NCBI GenBank assembly: GCA_029857925.1
Contig: JAOUGF010000171.1
Span: 1 to 5,682, forward strand
DNA from: Gammaproteobacteria bacterium
GTDB taxonomy: Bacteria > Pseudomonadota > Gammaproteobacteria > S012-40
Direction of reading: 5' to 3'
DNA length: 5,682 nt
The notes under the pieces were generated by a model that made no database searches, was not told where the DNA came from, and saw only the letters and a program-made list of their open reading frames with translations. Positions 5,682 through 5,682 of the stretch are shown here, piece after piece. Position numbers and translations under genes: made by a program. How positions within the stretch are numbered: the first letter of the stretch is position 1; each line of letters opens with the position of its first letter.

Positions 5682-5682
5682 G

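Overview
The window looks like chromosomal DNA of a gammaproteobacterium of moderate GC content. The clues are a UbiX end joined to a LON-domain gene, a C-terminal fragment recognisable as DUF2782 (a small family I associate with gammaproteobacteria such as Pseudomonas), and three Gram-negative envelope proteins (two outer-membrane barrels and a lipoprotein). No plasmid, phage, transposase, CRISPR, tRNA or rRNA signature is visible. The species cannot be named from this sequence.

Layout. Bases 2-262 (+) are the last 86 codons of ubiX, cut by the window edge, with all the active-site residues expected in this part. It overlaps by 8 bp a stand-alone LON substrate-binding-domain gene (255-845, +). 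A small zinc-ribbon protein with two membrane helices (854-1168, -) converges on that gene with only 8 bp between the stop codons. After a divergent 212 bp gap comes an apparent two-gene operon: a TraF_2-like outer-membrane beta-barrel protein (1381-2721, +) and, 27 bp later, a 508-residue lipoprotein with an EF-hand-type loop (2749-4275, +). A strong intrinsic terminator (4300-4328) closes it. A second, shorter TraF_2-like barrel protein (4341-5276, -) converges from the right. The 282 bp gap that follows (5277-5558) carries a palindrome, an inverted repeat, an AT-rich stretch, an orphan T-tract hairpin and a cluster of three DnaA-box-like 9-mers. The window ends in the last 40 codons of a DUF2782 gene (5559-5681, -), identified by translating the right edge directly.

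How the genes may work together. The left block (ubiX/LON) is housekeeping: UbiX makes prenylated FMN for UbiD in ubiquinone synthesis, and the LON-domain gene is its coupled neighbour. The central block is an envelope module: two exported barrels named after a plasmid transfer family, flanking a surface lipoprotein, with no conjugation genes in sight. This module has no function that can be assigned from sequence and is the most interesting coding part. The right-hand gap, with consensus DnaA-type sites next to a 23% GC stretch, is the most interesting non-coding part, although one pair of the sites could equally be a transcription terminator for the DUF2782 gene.
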